In this document: piece after piece, positions 1 through 6,983 of the stretch
Layout: each line of letters starts with the position of its first letter
Position numbering within the stretch: the first letter of the stretch is position 1
From: an uncultured Ruminococcus sp.
GTDB taxonomy: Bacteria; Bacillota; Clostridia; Oscillospirales; Ruminococcaceae
Reading direction: 5' to 3'
Length of the DNA stretch: 9,633 nt
Assembly: GCA_900556055.1 (NCBI GenBank)
Contig: USNJ01000070.1
Location: 1 to 9,633, forward strand
The notes under the pieces: model-generated
The model's database searches: none
What the model was told of the DNA's origin: nothing
The model's input: the letters and a program-made list of their open reading frames with translations, nothing else
Made by a program: the position numbers and the translations under genes

Positions 1-7
1 TTTGGGG

Positions 8-1348
8 TTACTTTCTGCGTCCCAGATAACCGATGTCATAATCTCCCTTTTCAAATACGGGATCTCTGATAAGCTCAAGCTGAAAATCTATATTTGTGTC
101 CACGCCGTCAACGATAAATTCGGCAAGCGCCCACTTCATCTTCATTATCGCTTCTTCACGCGTTGGTGCATATGCGATAAGCTTTGCTATCATGCTGTCA
201 TAATAAGGCGTGATAACATAGCCCTGATATGCGGAGCTGTCTATGCGTATTCCCGGACCTCCGGGTGTATGGAGCGATTTTATCTCGCCGGGACTCGGAC
301 GGAAATTCTGCGAAGGATTTTCCGCATTGATGCGGCATTCTATCGCATGACCGCGCATAACGATGTCGTCCTGCGTAAAGGGAAGCTCCTGTCCGTCAGC
401 GATCTTTATCTGCATTTTCACGAGGTCAATTCCCGTAACAAGCTCCGTTATCGGATGCTCGACCTGAATTCTCGTGTTCATTTCCATGAAATAGAATTCG
501 CCGCTCTTGTCAAGCAGAAATTCTATCGTGCCTGCATTGTAATATCCGCAGACCCTTGCGGCATTCACGGCAGCCTCGCCCATTCTGCGGCGCAGATCAT
601 CGGTCATGACAGTTGACGGAGTTTCCTCGAGGACCTTCTGGTTTCTCCTCTGCATCGAGCAGTCACGTTCGCCGAGATGCACGACATTTCCGTGCTTATC
701 GGCAAGTATCTGAAACTCTATATGCTTGGGATCTACAATGAATTTCTCCATGTAGATGCTGTCATCGCCGAAGAAATTCTTTGCCTCCTGCTTCGCTTCG
801 ATTATTGATCTTTCGAGATCCTCAGGGCGTTCTACCAGACGTATTCCGCGTCCTCCGCCGCCTGCGGATGCCTTGACCATCAGCGGATAGCCTATCTCCT
901 CATTTGCAAGGCGCACTGCCTCCTCGATAGACGGAACTGCACCGTCGGATCCGGGGATAACGGGAACTCCCGCAGCCTTCATAGCTGCCTTAGCCGCCGC
1001 TTTGTCACCCAGCATATCTATCGAATCGGGAGACGGACCGATAAATGTTATGCCGCACTTTTCGCATACACGGGCAAATGTCGCATTTTCCGAAAGAAAG
1101 CCGAATCCCGGATGTATTGCGTTTGCGCCTGTTATCTCGCATGCGGCGATTATCGCCTTGTAGTTCAGATAGCTGTCCTTTGCGGCAGGTCCGCCTATGC
1201 AGACCGCTTCATCGGCGATCTGGGCATGGAGAGCGCTTCGGTCAGCGGTCGAATATACAGCGACCGTCTTTATGCCAAGCTCACGGCACGCCCTTATGAC
1301 TCTGACCGCAATTTCGCCTCTGTTGGCGATCAAAACTTTTTTGAACAT
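8..1348 (-). CDS. accC: Acetyl-CoA carboxylase, biotin carboxylase subunit
   Basis: Carboxylates the biotin on AccB using ATP and bicarbonate, the first half-reaction of malonyl-CoA synthesis; cytosolic. The 446-residue product has the usual family length and is complete, starting MFKKVLIANRGEIAVRVIRA. The N-terminal pre-ATP-grasp domain is followed by the ATP-grasp domain, with K116, K159 and the glycine-rich loop GGGGRGI at 164-170. Next come RDCSMQRRNQK (228-238), E276, E289 and EMNTRIQVEHP (289-299), the metal and biotin/bicarbonate site. All these match the Escherichia coli enzyme. A GGAG-type ribosome binding site lies about 8 nt before the ATG, in the 18-nt gap after fabZ. It is the last operon gene visible; only 7 nt follow its stop, and accD/accA are expected beyond the edge by comparison with related operons. 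Confidence 0.97.
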   Translation of the reverse strand: MFKKVLIANRGEIAVRVIRACRELGIKTVAVYSTADRSALHAQIADEAVCIGGPAAKDSYLNYKAIIAACEITGANAIHPGFGFLSENATFARVCEKCGITFIGPSPDSIDMLGDKAAAKAAMKAAGVPVIPGSDGAVPSIEEAVRLANEEIGYPLMVKASAGGGGRGIRLVERPEDLERSIIEAKQEAKNFFGDDSIYMEKFIVDPKHIEFQILADKHGNVVHLGERDCSMQRRNQKVLEETPSTVMTDDLRRRMGEAAVNAARVCGYYNAGTIEFLLDKSGEFYFMEMNTRIQVEHPITELVTGIDLVKMQIKIADGQELPFTQDDIVMRGHAIECRINAENPSQNFRPSPGEIKSLHTPGGPGIRIDSSAYQGYVITPYYDSMIAKLIAYAPTREEAIMKMKWALAEFIVDGVDTNIDFQLELIRDPVFEKGDYDIGYLGRRK

Positions 1349-1366
1349 TAGCCTATCTCCCGCAAA

Positions 1367-1792
1367 TTATTTTATAGCAAACGAGATCTCTGCGGAAACA
1401 GCCTTCTCACCGTTGACTGTTGCAACAGCCTTTCCGACGCCGACAGGACCCTTGATCTTGATGATCTCGACCTCTATTCTCAGTGTATCACCGGGAACTA
1501 CCTGTCTGCGGAACTTGGCTTCCTTAACGCCGCCGAAAAATCCGATCTTGCCCTTGTTCTCGGGCATGGAAAGCATTGCAACAGCACCCGCCTGAGCGCA
1601 CATTTCAAGCATCAGAACGCCCGGAACTACGGGATAATCGGGAAAATGTCCCTTGAACCAGAATTCATCGGGACTCATATATTTTGTTGCAACAACCTTT
1701 TTGCCGATCTCCATTTCCTCGATGGTATCAATAAGCAGGAAGGGATCACGGTGCGGGATAATTTCCATTATCTGTTCTTTATTCATCAGCAT
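1367..1792 (-). CDS. fabZ: 3-hydroxyacyl-ACP dehydratase FabZ
   Basis: Dehydrates 3-hydroxyacyl-ACP to trans-2-enoyl-ACP in the elongation cycle. The product is 141 residues, a single hotdog fold of normal length. PHRDPFLLID (13-22) is the family's N-terminal signature. GHFPDYPVVPG (48-58) contains the catalytic His49, and VLMLEMCAQ (59-67) contains the catalytic Glu63. The start is ambiguous by two codons (MLM): the first ATG has a GGAAAGGA ribosome binding site about 10 nt upstream, just after the accB stop, so it is preferred over the third codon. It lies 20 nt after accB and 18 nt before accC, clearly co-transcribed. No FabA-like isomerase is seen; on sequence alone it is assigned to FabZ. 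Confidence 0.96.
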   Translation of the reverse strand: MLMNKEQIMEIIPHRDPFLLIDTIEEMEIGKKVVATKYMSPDEFWFKGHFPDYPVVPGVLMLEMCAQAGAVAMLSMPENKGKIGFFGGVKEAKFRRQVVPGDTLRIEVEIIKIKGPVGVGKAVATVNGEKAVSAEISFAIK

Positions 1793-1812
1793 ATCTAAAA
1801 ATTCCTTTCCTC

Positions 1813-2301
1813 TTACTTGATGACCATAACGGGCTGATCGTATTCAACGGAATCACCGTTTTTCACGAGTATCTCGGAAACTGTGCCGTCATACGGGCTC
1901 TGTATCTCATTCATAAGCTTCATGGACTCGATTATCATGATAATATCGCCCTTTTTCACCCTTGAACCTACCGATACGAACGGTGCCTTATCGGGCGACG
2001 GAGATGCGTAGAATGTACCTACGATAGGCGATTTTACGATATTTCCGTCAGATGCATGAGGTATATCGGGAGAACCTGCGCTCTCCTTTGCAGCCGCATT
2101 CATTGTAATGGGCATCATATCATGCTGCATGGGAGGCATTGCCATGTTCATCGGAGGGGGCGGAGGGCATTTCTTTCCCTTTACGGTGATCTGCTTTCCG
2201 CCGTCGATTATAGTGATCTCGCCGAGATCCTTTTCCTTTACGATGTCAGCAAGTGCAGCTATCGTTTCAAGGTCGAACTGATTATAGATTCTTTCGCTCA
2301 A
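1813..2301 (-). CDS. accB: Acetyl-CoA carboxylase biotin carboxyl carrier protein (TTG start)
   Basis: Carries the biotin that shuttles carboxyl groups between AccC and the carboxyltransferase. I place the start at TTG 2299-2301: a perfect AGGAGG (2310-2315) sits 8 nt upstream, overlapping the fabF stop, and the product then begins LSERIYNQFDLETIAALADI, a typical AccB N-terminus. An in-frame ATG at 2386-2388 would add 29 residues that overlap the end of fabF and look non-homologous. The resulting 162-residue protein has an N-terminal helical region (1-44), a proline/methionine-rich linker (45-68) and a C-terminal biotinyl domain (about 88-162). The biotin motif reads ESMKLMNEI, with Lys128 as the attachment site. 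The residue before Met is Ser, not the common Ala. The linker is unusual in having five consecutive prolines and many methionines in place of an Ala/Pro-rich thumbless linker. Confidence 0.95.
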   Translation of the reverse strand: MSERIYNQFDLETIAALADIVKEKDLGEITIIDGGKQITVKGKKCPPPPPMNMAMPPMQHDMMPITMNAAAKESAGSPDIPHASDGNIVKSPIVGTFYASPSPDKAPFVSVGSRVKKGDIIMIIESMKLMNEIQSPYDGTVSEILVKNGDSVEYDQPVMVIK

Positions 2302-2309
2302 TTTTGCTG

Positions 2310-2315
2310 CCTCCT
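2310..2315 (-). promoter_or_regulatory. Ribosome binding site fixing the accB TTG start
   Basis: Reading the minus strand, AGGAGG lies 8 nt before the TTG at 2299-2301. Its first base is the last base of the fabF TGA stop (2315-2317). This supports translational coupling of fabF and accB and rules against the upstream in-frame ATG, which has no such site. Confidence 0.85.
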
Positions 2316-3553
2316 CAGTCCTTGTACTTTTTGAAGCAAAGTGTTGCGTTGTGTCCGCCGAAGCCGAGACTGTTGGATAGCGCAGCATCGACCTTCATGT
2401 TTCTGTTGCCTTCAACGCAGTAATCAAGGTCGCACTCGGGATCGGGAGTAACAAATCCGCAGGTCTTGTGAACAAAATCGTTCTTGCAGGAAAGTGCGGT
2501 AACGATAGCCTCAACTGCTCCCGCAGCACCCAGCAGATGTCCTGTCATGGACTTGGTGGAGTTTATAGCGACCTTTCTCGCATTATCCTCGCCCAGTGCG
2601 ATCTTTATTGCATTTGTTTCATACTTATCATTAAGTCCCGTTGATGTGCCGTGGGCATTGATATAGTCGATCTCATCAGCCTTCAGACCTGCTTCGGTAT
2701 ATGCAAATTCCATGCCCTTTGCAGCTGCATCGCCTGTGGGAGATGGAGATGTCATGTGATATGCATCGCCTGTTGCGCCGTATCCTGCGATCTCAGCGTA
2801 TATCTTTGCACCTCTTGCCTTTGCGTGCTCAAGCTCTTCAAGGATAAGCATGCCGCTTCCCTCGCCGAGAACAAATCCGCTTCTGTTGAGATCAAAAGGA
2901 GTTGAGCAGTGCTCGAGATCATCGGAACGTGTGAGTGCCTTCATATTGTTGAATCCGCCGAGAGCGAATTCTGTAACACAAGCCTCAGTACCGCCCGCCA
3001 TGCACACATCAAGGTATCCGTCCTTGATCTTTCTGAATGCTTCGCCTATTGCATGTGCGCCCGAAGAACAAGCTGTTGTTGTGCAGAAGTTTGCGCCCTT
3101 GAAGCCCGTCTTGATGGATACCTGACCTGCTGCCATATTGCCGATCATCATCGGGATATAAAAAACAGAGATCTTGTCGGGACCTTTTTCGAGATACTTC
3201 AGATGTTCCTTCTGAGTAAGCTCCAGACCGCCGATGCCTGCGCCGATGATAACGCCAGCTCTGTAAGGATCAACGTCCTTGAAGTCCGTACCTGCGTCCT
3301 TCATAGCCTGTGAAGCGGCAGCAACGGCAAACTGAGTAAATCTGTCCATGCGCTTTGCTTCTTTTTTGTCGATATAATCCTCGGGATTGAAATCCTTGAC
3401 TTCCGCTGCGATCCTGACAGCGATCCTGTCGCCCTCGGGGAAATGAACATAGTTAAATCCAAGCTTATTTGCCTGAATTCCGTCCCAGAAATCCGCAACG
3501 TTATTTCCAAGAGGATTGATCGTACCCATTCCGGTTATTACAACTCTCTTCAT
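2315..3553 (-). CDS. fabF: Beta-ketoacyl-ACP synthase II
   Basis: Condenses malonyl-ACP with growing acyl-ACP chains; the only elongation condensing enzyme seen here. The 412-residue thiolase-fold protein has the usual length. The catalytic triad is visible: Cys162 in TTTACSSGAHA, His301 in INAHGTSTGLND and His339 in STKSMTGHLLGAAGA, with the conserved Lys334 just before it. The C-terminal FGGHNATLCF segment is also family-typical. The ATG is preceded by GGAAAGG with a 10-nt spacer in the 18-nt gap after fabG. The stop overlaps the accB ribosome binding site. FabF rather than FabB is preferred from the Cys-His-His pattern together with length and operon context; FabF/FabB distinction by eye is not absolute. 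Confidence 0.96.
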   Translation of the reverse strand: MKRVVITGMGTINPLGNNVADFWDGIQANKLGFNYVHFPEGDRIAVRIAAEVKDFNPEDYIDKKEAKRMDRFTQFAVAAASQAMKDAGTDFKDVDPYRAGVIIGAGIGGLELTQKEHLKYLEKGPDKISVFYIPMMIGNMAAGQVSIKTGFKGANFCTTTACSSGAHAIGEAFRKIKDGYLDVCMAGGTEACVTEFALGGFNNMKALTRSDDLEHCSTPFDLNRSGFVLGEGSGMLILEELEHAKARGAKIYAEIAGYGATGDAYHMTSPSPTGDAAAKGMEFAYTEAGLKADEIDYINAHGTSTGLNDKYETNAIKIALGEDNARKVAINSTKSMTGHLLGAAGAVEAIVTALSCKNDFVHKTCGFVTPDPECDLDYCVEGNRNMKVDAALSNSLGFGGHNATLCFKKYKD

Positions 3554-3571
3554 TATATAAAAACCTTTCCT

Positions 3572-4312
3572 TTACATCATAATTCCGCCTGAGATCTCGA
3601 TGGTCTGACCTGTAACATAGCTTGCGTCGTCCGAAAGAAGGAATGAAACAACGCCTGAGATCTCGGAAACCTCGCCATAGCGCTTCATAGCGATCTGGTT
3701 TATCATTGCAGCCTTCTGCTCATCTGTGAGCTTATCCGTCATAGGTGTACGGATAAATCCGGGAGCTACCGCATTGACTGTGATGCCTCTTGAACCAAGC
3801 TCCTTGGCAGCAGTCTTTGTCATGCCGATAATAGCAGCCTTTGAAGCGGAGTAGTTGATCTGTCCGGGATTGCCGTAAAGGCCTGCAACGGAAGCAAGAT
3901 TGACGATCCTTCCCGACTTCTGTCTGAGCATTACACCGCCGCCCACAAGCTTTATCATGTTGAATACGCTCTTCTGATTTACTGCGATAACAAGATCATA
4001 CTGCTCCTCGGGCATTCTTGCGAGAAGTCCGTCTCTTGTGATGCCTGCGTTGTTTACGAGTGCGTCGATAGTTCCGAAACGTGCCTTTACCGCCTTGACC
4101 ATAGCCTCGCAGTCAGCATATTTCGATACGTCTGCGATAAAATATTCAGCCTCAACGCCGCATGCACGGCAGTCGTCTACGATAGAATTATTTTCAAACG
4201 AAGCGTCGCTGATGTCGTTGAGGGCGATGTTGTAGCCGTCCTTTGCAAGTCTCAGTGCGATCGCTGCGCCTATACCTCTTGATGAACCTGTGATAAGAGC
4301 TGTTTTAGCCAT
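3572..4312 (-). CDS. fabG: 3-oxoacyl-ACP reductase FabG
   Basis: Reduces 3-oxoacyl-ACP with NADPH. I start it at ATG 4310-4312 (MAKTALITGSSRGIGAAIAL), preceded by GGAGAAAGG with about 9 nt to the start. This gives 246 residues, the family's normal size. The longer reading frame to 4369 would add 19 residues upstream of this ribosome binding site and is rejected. It is a Rossmann-fold short-chain dehydrogenase. The cofactor motif GSSRGIG is at 9-15 and NNAG at 87-90. The catalytic residues are Asn112, Ser141, Tyr154 and Lys158, the last two in YSASK. The C-terminus ends ISGGIMM, typical of FabG. It is followed after 18 nt by fabF. A 7-bp GC inverted repeat in the leader ends at the edge of its ribosome binding site. 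Confidence 0.96.
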   Translation of the reverse strand: MAKTALITGSSRGIGAAIALRLAKDGYNIALNDISDASFENNSIVDDCRACGVEAEYFIADVSKYADCEAMVKAVKARFGTIDALVNNAGITRDGLLARMPEEQYDLVIAVNQKSVFNMIKLVGGGVMLRQKSGRIVNLASVAGLYGNPGQINYSASKAAIIGMTKTAAKELGSRGITVNAVAPGFIRTPMTDKLTDEQKAAMINQIAMKRYGEVSEISGVVSFLLSDDASYVTGQTIEISGGIMM

Positions 4313-4328
4313 AATAATCTGCCTTTCT

Positions 4329-4376
4329 CCGCCGCAGAAAATATAAAATATAAATTGATCTATCCCCAAGCGGCGG
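4329..4376 (-). repeat. GC inverted repeat in the fabG leader
   Basis: In the minus-strand transcript CCGCCGC (4376-4370) can pair with GCGGCGG (4335-4329), enclosing 34 mostly AT nucleotides. The distal arm runs into the fabG ribosome binding region (GGAGAAAGG, 4330-4322), covering its first two bases. It could modulate fabG translation or protect an mRNA end. There is no U-tract after it, so it is not a standard intrinsic terminator. The large loop makes its stability uncertain. Confidence 0.4.
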
Positions 4377-4390
4377 CTTATGAGGATAAT

Positions 4391-4894
4391 TCAGACCGAT
4401 ATTATCTGCAGCCGGGAGTAATAGTCATCGGGAGAATCATAAATTATCCTCTGGAAACGCTTTTTTATATGCTTTGCAAACTTTTCAGCCGAAAAAACAT
4501 ATTGTTTTGAGCGTATCTCAACGGATATTTCGATGCTTCGGAGTATTTTTGTCAGATTATATTTCTGCAGCCTGCGCACCGCCGTATACGCCGATACTGC
4601 GGGCATTGATATTGCCGCAAGAAGATTCAGTATAACAAGGCTCGCAAGATTATGCGTCTTCACTGCCGCTTTTATGAACAGCAGCATGACCGCCAGCATT
4701 GAGCCTGTTATTATCAGCGGAAAGCGTGACGGAAAGCTTGCTGTCAGCGCAAGTATCGATATCATCGGATACACAAGGAACTCCGACATAGTATCGCTGC
4801 AACGCTTCATCCTGCCTTTTATCCTGCCCCTGTATTGTCTGACATCGGGACAGCGGGCATTTCCGCTGAAGCTGTATTCATACACAAGCTGCAT
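4391..4894 (-). CDS. Unrecognised small membrane protein inside the fab operon
   Basis: I do not recognise this 167-residue protein. Residues 1-38 are polar and basic (RGRIKGRMKRC at 22-32). Three hydrophobic stretches suggest membrane segments at about 39-55, 59-77 and 83-106. The rest (107-167) is a basic, probably cytosolic tail with KHIKKRFQRI near 141-150 and an acidic/aromatic patch DSPDDYYSR. The ATG at 4892-4894 has GAAAGG 10 nt upstream, so translation is plausible. It is separated from fabK by 89 nt and from fabG by 78 nt, unlike the 13-20 nt gaps elsewhere. Codon use differs sharply from its neighbours: 15 of 17 Ile codons are ATA, whereas the start of fabG is mostly ATC. It occupies the position often held by fabD. 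An accessory or late-acquired gene is inferred; a role in lipid metabolism is unproven. Confidence 0.7.
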   Translation of the reverse strand: MQLVYEYSFSGNARCPDVRQYRGRIKGRMKRCSDTMSEFLVYPMISILALTASFPSRFPLIITGSMLAVMLLFIKAAVKTHNLASLVILNLLAAISMPAVSAYTAVRRLQKYNLTKILRSIEISVEIRSKQYVFSAEKFAKHIKKRFQRIIYDSPDDYYSRLQIISV

Positions 4895-4983
4895 TATCCC
4901 GCCGCCTTTCTGTTATTTTCGTGTGTGTATACTGATTTAGCTCAGTCAGCCGAGCACATCCTTACCAAAGCTGTGACCGCCGA

Positions 4984-5922
4984 TCAATTATGATAATTGG
5001 TTCCGCCAAGGAGCTTCTCAGCCTGCCCCATCATTTCCTTTACTATCTCAGCAGCGGGCTTTACGTCGTTTATCATGCCTGCGATAAGACCGCAAAGCAT
5101 TGAGCCTTCATCGGTGTTTCCGTCAACGACAGCCTTTCTGAGTGAGCCGACTGTAAGTGCCTCGAAATCCTCGGGAGGAGCTGCCTTCTTCTCCATATCC
5201 TGAAGCTTCTTTGTATATTTGCTCTTTATGCAGCGGCAGGGGCTTCCCGAATAGAAGCCTGTGACAGCATTGTCCGTATCCTTTGCTGCGATAACTGCAT
5301 TCTTGTAATTTTCGTGGATCTGGCATTCTGTGCATGCAAGGAAGCGTGTTCCTACCTGAACGCCCTCTGCGCCAAGCATGAATGCTGCTGCAACACCTCT
5401 GCCGTCAGCGATGCCGCCTGCTGCGATAACGGGTATCTCAACTGCGTCAACTACCTGCGGAACAAGGCACATGGTCGTGTTCTGACCGATATGTCCGCCT
5501 GATTCCGTACCCTCTGCAACAACTGCGTCAGCACCTGCTCTCTCCATTCTCTTGGCAAGAGCAACGGAAGGAACTACTGGAATTACCTTGATGCCTGCGG
5601 CTTTCCATGCTTCCATATATTTTCCGGGATTTCCGGCACCTGTTGTTACAATGGGAACTTTCTCCTCAACGACAAGCTTTGCAAGCTCCTCTGCGTTGGG
5701 GCTCATAAGCATGATGTTTACGCCGAAAGGCTTGTCAGTCATTGATTTCGTCTTTCTGATCTGATCTCTCAGGTAGTCGATGGGAGCAGATCCGCCTGCG
5801 ATTATTCCAAGACCGCCTGCATTGGATACCGCAGAAGCAAGTGTGCTTTCGGCGATCCATGCCATACCGCCCTGAAGGATCGGATATTCGATTCCGAGAA
5901 GATCTGTGATTCTTGTTTTCAT
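4984..5922 (-). CDS. fabK: Enoyl-ACP reductase II (FMN-dependent FabK)
   Basis: Performs the last reduction of each elongation cycle, converting trans-2-enoyl-ACP to acyl-ACP with a reduced flavin. The 312-residue protein is a nitronate-monooxygenase-type TIM barrel. The N-terminus ITDLLGIEYPILQGGMAW is followed by the EGTESGGHIG motif (137-146), which contains His144, matching the catalytic His in Streptococcus pneumoniae FabK. The flavin-phosphate region PVIAAGGIADGRG (164-176) and LGAEGVQVGTRF (183-194) follow. Operon context separates it from related nitronate monooxygenases. GAAAGGA lies 9 nt before the ATG, immediately after the fabH stop. Enzymes of this type are known to be insensitive to triclosan, unlike FabI; no FabI is seen here. 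A 15-bp perfect palindrome spans its stop codon. Confidence 0.95.
   Translation of the reverse strand: MKTRITDLLGIEYPILQGGMAWIAESTLASAVSNAGGLGIIAGGSAPIDYLRDQIRKTKSMTDKPFGVNIMLMSPNAEELAKLVVEEKVPIVTTGAGNPGKYMEAWKAAGIKVIPVVPSVALAKRMERAGADAVVAEGTESGGHIGQNTTMCLVPQVVDAVEIPVIAAGGIADGRGVAAAFMLGAEGVQVGTRFLACTECQIHENYKNAVIAAKDTDNAVTGFYSGSPCRCIKSKYTKKLQDMEKKAAPPEDFEALTVGSLRKAVVDGNTDEGSMLCGLIAGMINDVKPAAEIVKEMMGQAEKLLGGTNYHN
4985..4999. repeat. 15-bp perfect palindrome at the fabK stop codon
   Basis: CAATTAT-G-ATAATTG is a perfect inverted repeat with a single central base. It encodes the last residues and overlaps the TGA stop of fabK. The 1-nt centre is too short for a simple RNA hairpin loop without opening pairs and there is no U-tract, so terminator function is unlikely. 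It may be a protein-binding site or chance in AT-rich codons. Confidence 0.45.
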
Positions 5923-5940
5923 AGTTTTATATCCTTTCGA

Positions 5941-6936
5941 TCAATACTCAAAAATAACTGCGCCGAATGTAAGACCTGCACCGAATCCGACAAAGCAGAT
6001 CTTATCGCCCTTCTTGACAATGCCGTTTCTTACAGCCTCGTCAAATGCTATCGGGATAGTTGCGCTTGATGTGTTTGCGTGCTTATCTATATTTATGATG
6101 AATTTATCCATAGGAAGATCACTGTTCTTTGCAGCAGTTTCGATGATGCGGATATTCGCCTGATGGGGAACTACCCAGTCAAGCTCGGAAAGATCGAAGC
6201 CTATACGCTCGGCAGCTCTTTTCATAGCATAAGGCAGAGCCTTTGTGGCAAACTTGTAAACTTCCTTTCCGTCCTGAACAAGATAATGCTTGTCAGTCTT
6301 GGGGAATCCGTCATCAACGTGTCCCTCGCCTGTCATAAATGCATTTGCGGGCGGTATGGAGCGTGCAAACAGGAACTGTGCGCCGTTTCCGTCGGAACCG
6401 CAGTAGCTTGAATAAAGCTTGTCGCCTCCTCTTGCGATAACGGCAGCTGCTGCGCCGTCAGCGAAAAGAACGCAGGACGAACGGTCTGTATAATCGGTGA
6501 TCTTTGTAAGATTTTCGTTTGATACTACAAGTACATACTTTATATCATCATCGGTCTGAAGGTATCTTTTTGCCATATCGACAGCATATACAAATCCCGA
6601 GCATGCGCAGTTTATGTCGATAGCCATAGCATTCTCAGCTTTAAGCTCACGCTGTATCATGCATGCCATTGACGGGGTGTAATAATCCGCAGAAACACTT
6701 GTATCAAGGATAAGACCTATCTCGGATACGTCTATGCCCGCAGCCTCCACAGCCTGCTTTGCAGCCATGCTTCCCATATACCAGGTAGGCTCGCCGTCCG
6801 AAACATAACGTTCAGACATACCGGTCCTTGTCCTTATCCATTCATCGCTCGTCTCGATAAATGCGGTATAATCTTCATTTACGACCTTTTTCTTAGGCGT
6901 GTAGCTGCCTGTGCCTATAATATTAATTCCGAACAA
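5941..6936 (-). CDS. fabH: Beta-ketoacyl-ACP synthase III (TTG start)
   Basis: Starts fatty-acid chains by condensing an acyl-CoA primer with malonyl-ACP. It is the first gene of the minus-strand operon. The TTG start (6934-6936) is supported by GGAGGT 6 nt upstream and by the product beginning at the normal point (FGINIIGTGSYTP). It has 331 residues, close to family size. The catalytic triad is Cys112 (NCACSGF), His258 (VVPHQANIRI) and Asn288 (HANTSSATIP). SDEWIRTRTGM (30-40) is the conserved CoA-binding segment, and GFGAGLTFGA near the C-terminus is typical. fabK follows after 18 nt. Primer preference (acetyl or branched) cannot be read from the sequence by eye. Unlike in many relatives, acpP does not follow it directly. 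Confidence 0.96.
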   Translation of the reverse strand: MFGINIIGTGSYTPKKKVVNEDYTAFIETSDEWIRTRTGMSERYVSDGEPTWYMGSMAAKQAVEAAGIDVSEIGLILDTSVSADYYTPSMACMIQRELKAENAMAIDINCACSGFVYAVDMAKRYLQTDDDIKYVLVVSNENLTKITDYTDRSSCVLFADGAAAAVIARGGDKLYSSYCGSDGNGAQFLFARSIPPANAFMTGEGHVDDGFPKTDKHYLVQDGKEVYKFATKALPYAMKRAAERIGFDLSELDWVVPHQANIRIIETAAKNSDLPMDKFIINIDKHANTSSATIPIAFDEAVRNGIVKKGDKICFVGFGAGLTFGAVIFEY

Positions 6937-6942
6937 AACAAT

Positions 6943-6948
6943 ACCTCC
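6943..6948 (-). promoter_or_regulatory. Ribosome binding site for the fabH TTG start
   Basis: GGAGGT on the minus strand, 6 nt before TTG 6934-6936. No ATG in frame lies close by, so this strong site decides the non-ATG start. Confidence 0.85.
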
Positions 6949-6983
6949 AAACGGTTATTCAGAAAAGTATATGCAAATTATCC

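Noticed and set aside
2..616. Open frame of 204 codons on the plus strand at the left edge
   Set aside because: It is antisense to accC, whose protein is unmistakable; the plus-strand translation resembles no family and has no ribosome binding site.
4313..4369. N-terminal extension of FabG by 19 residues
   Set aside because: The extension lies upstream of a clear GGAGAAAGG site, and FabG proteins begin at the MAKTALITG point.
6966..6971. TATACT on the minus strand as a second, closer fabH promoter
   Set aside because: No acceptable -35 lies 16-18 nt upstream, and the consensus promoter at 7099-7128 explains the operon better.
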